A DNA stretch of 7,294 nt, from the NCBI GenBank assembly GCA_043746555.1, contig JAYTQU010000093.1, forward strand, positions 1 to 7,294, in the 5' to 3' direction. The notes beneath the pieces were generated by a model. The model was not told the origin of the DNA. It did not search any database and saw only the letters and a list, made by a program, of their open reading frames with translations. This DNA comes from CAZQYC01 sp043746555. Lineage in GTDB: Bacteria; Pseudomonadota; Gammaproteobacteria; Steroidobacterales; Steroidobacteraceae. Positions 6,842 through 7,294 of the stretch are shown here, one piece after another (within the stretch, counting starts at the first letter, position 1; each line of letters begins with the position of its first letter). The position numbers and the translations under genes were made by a program.

Positions 6842-6888
6842 GTTGGTTGATTGCGAACCTGCAAAAGGGGCGTTCGCGAATACCCAAC
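6842..6888. repeat. Imperfect hairpin downstream of the zinc-ribbon gene
   Basis: GTTGG (6842-6846) pairs with CCAAC (6884-6888). After a symmetric 4-by-4 internal loop, TTGCGAAC (6851-6858) pairs with GTTCGCGA (6872-6879), with one G-T pair and a 13-nt loop. It lies between two convergent genes. No T-run follows on either strand, so it is not a standard intrinsic terminator, though it could slow or end transcription or protect an mRNA end. Confidence 0.45.
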
Positions 6889-7012
6889 TAGTTCGGCGAG
6901 GCGTTGAACACTTGATGTCGACGCCTATCGAATCGAGACAAAGCGGCTCTGTCCTAACTCCGTGAGCGCGCCAAGCGAATCAGAAGAAGCAAATCGAAGC
7001 GCTTACGGGCGA

Positions 7013-7294
7013 CTACTTCACCCAATCCTTTTCTTTTCGCGTTTCCGGCTTTCCTGAAAACACGCTGTCACGCATAAAGTCAAACTTCTCAGGCAGTTTC
7101 ATCAACGTCTCTCGATCGCGCACATAGCACGCATAGGATTCGGCAAAATCTTCAGCGGCATTGACTGCACCGTATGAAGAAACCGTTGCCGAACCCGGGA
7201 AGATTTCCGTCACCCACTGCTTCTTTACAACGCTGCTAATCGCCAAGAAAAAAACGAAGTGACCGACTTCGTGATAAAGCAATTGATAAAATAG
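7013..7294 (-). CDS. Zinc metallopeptidase, C-terminal part; probable toxin domain of a larger protein
   Basis: The reverse strand is open from the right edge to a TAG at 7013-7015, giving 93 residues with no in-window start needed: codons upstream of the first TTG (7282) are also open (LFYQ). The zinc motif HEVGH is at visible residues 8-12, following LFYQLLY, and EDFAESYACYV (48-58) supplies the expected distal glutamate, E52, 40 residues after the second histidine. This HExxH...EdFAEs pattern with a trailing 'LPEKFDFMRD' resembles the gluzincin fold of anthrax lethal factor and the metallopeptidase warheads of RHS/polymorphic toxins. The C-terminus (KPETRKEKDWVK) is short and basic. Toxin identity is an inference: the N-terminal part is outside the window, and the domain could also belong to a stand-alone peptidase. 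Nothing following it on the same strand is recognisable as an immunity gene. Confidence 0.83.
   Translation of the reverse strand, partial: LFYQLLYHEVGHFVFFLAISSVVKKQWVTEIFPGSATVSSYGAVNAAEDFAESYACYVRDRETLMKLPEKFDFMRDSVFSGKPETRKEKDWVK

Noticed and set aside
6842..6888. Integron attC site
   Set aside because: The outer arms look like core sites, but the order is GTTGG at the left and ACCCAAC at the right. attC needs RYYYAAC first and GTTRRRY last, and reading the other strand does not fix this. No integrase or cassette array is seen.
6780..6965. 61-codon plus-strand frame after the zinc-ribbon gene
   Set aside because: It starts at a TTG inside the zinc-ribbon gene, has no ribosome binding site and no recognisable domain.

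Overview
The window reads as an accessory island of a Gram-negative bacterium, most likely a gammaproteobacterium or a related proteobacterium. That placement rests only on the style of the proteins: an RHS protein with an 'RTYNSQG' N-terminus, a proteobacterial MalT/SARP hybrid regulator and AraC-type regulation. No ribosomal, tRNA or housekeeping gene is present, so the taxonomy is a guess. The left end looks richer in G+C than the centre by eye; this was not computed.

Layout. At the left edge (1-896, minus) is the first 298 residues of an RHS/YD-repeat protein that runs out of the window. Upstream of it lies a 519-bp gene-free stretch with a hairpin close to the RHS start and three tandem copies of a 14-bp unit. 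Next comes a complete 1064-residue regulator (1416-4610, minus) with a MalT-like STAND ATPase, a TPR-like middle, and a C-terminal SARP-type winged helix plus BTAD. A 527-bp divergent intergenic region holding a 34-bp imperfect dyad separates it from a complete AraC/XylS-type regulator (5138-5944, plus). After 422 bp with no convincing gene comes a 152-residue protein with two tandem zinc-ribbon modules and a very basic tail (6367-6825, plus). At the right edge (7013-7294, minus) is the last 93 residues of a zinc metallopeptidase with HEVGH and EDFAES motifs. It resembles anthrax-lethal-factor-like toxin domains and is plausibly the C-terminal warhead of another RHS or polymorphic toxin.

How they may work together (inference). 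Two leftward toxin-type genes flank a small block of two divergent transcription factors and one putative nucleic-acid-binding protein. The simplest reading is a polymorphic-toxin island with its own regulators. The MalT/SARP regulator may act on the RHS gene through the tandem repeat in the intervening region: each copy carries TCGAG on the RHS sense strand, a core reported for actinobacterial SARP sites. No immunity gene can be recognised next to the metallopeptidase. No tRNA, rRNA, CRISPR array, transposase or integrase was seen.
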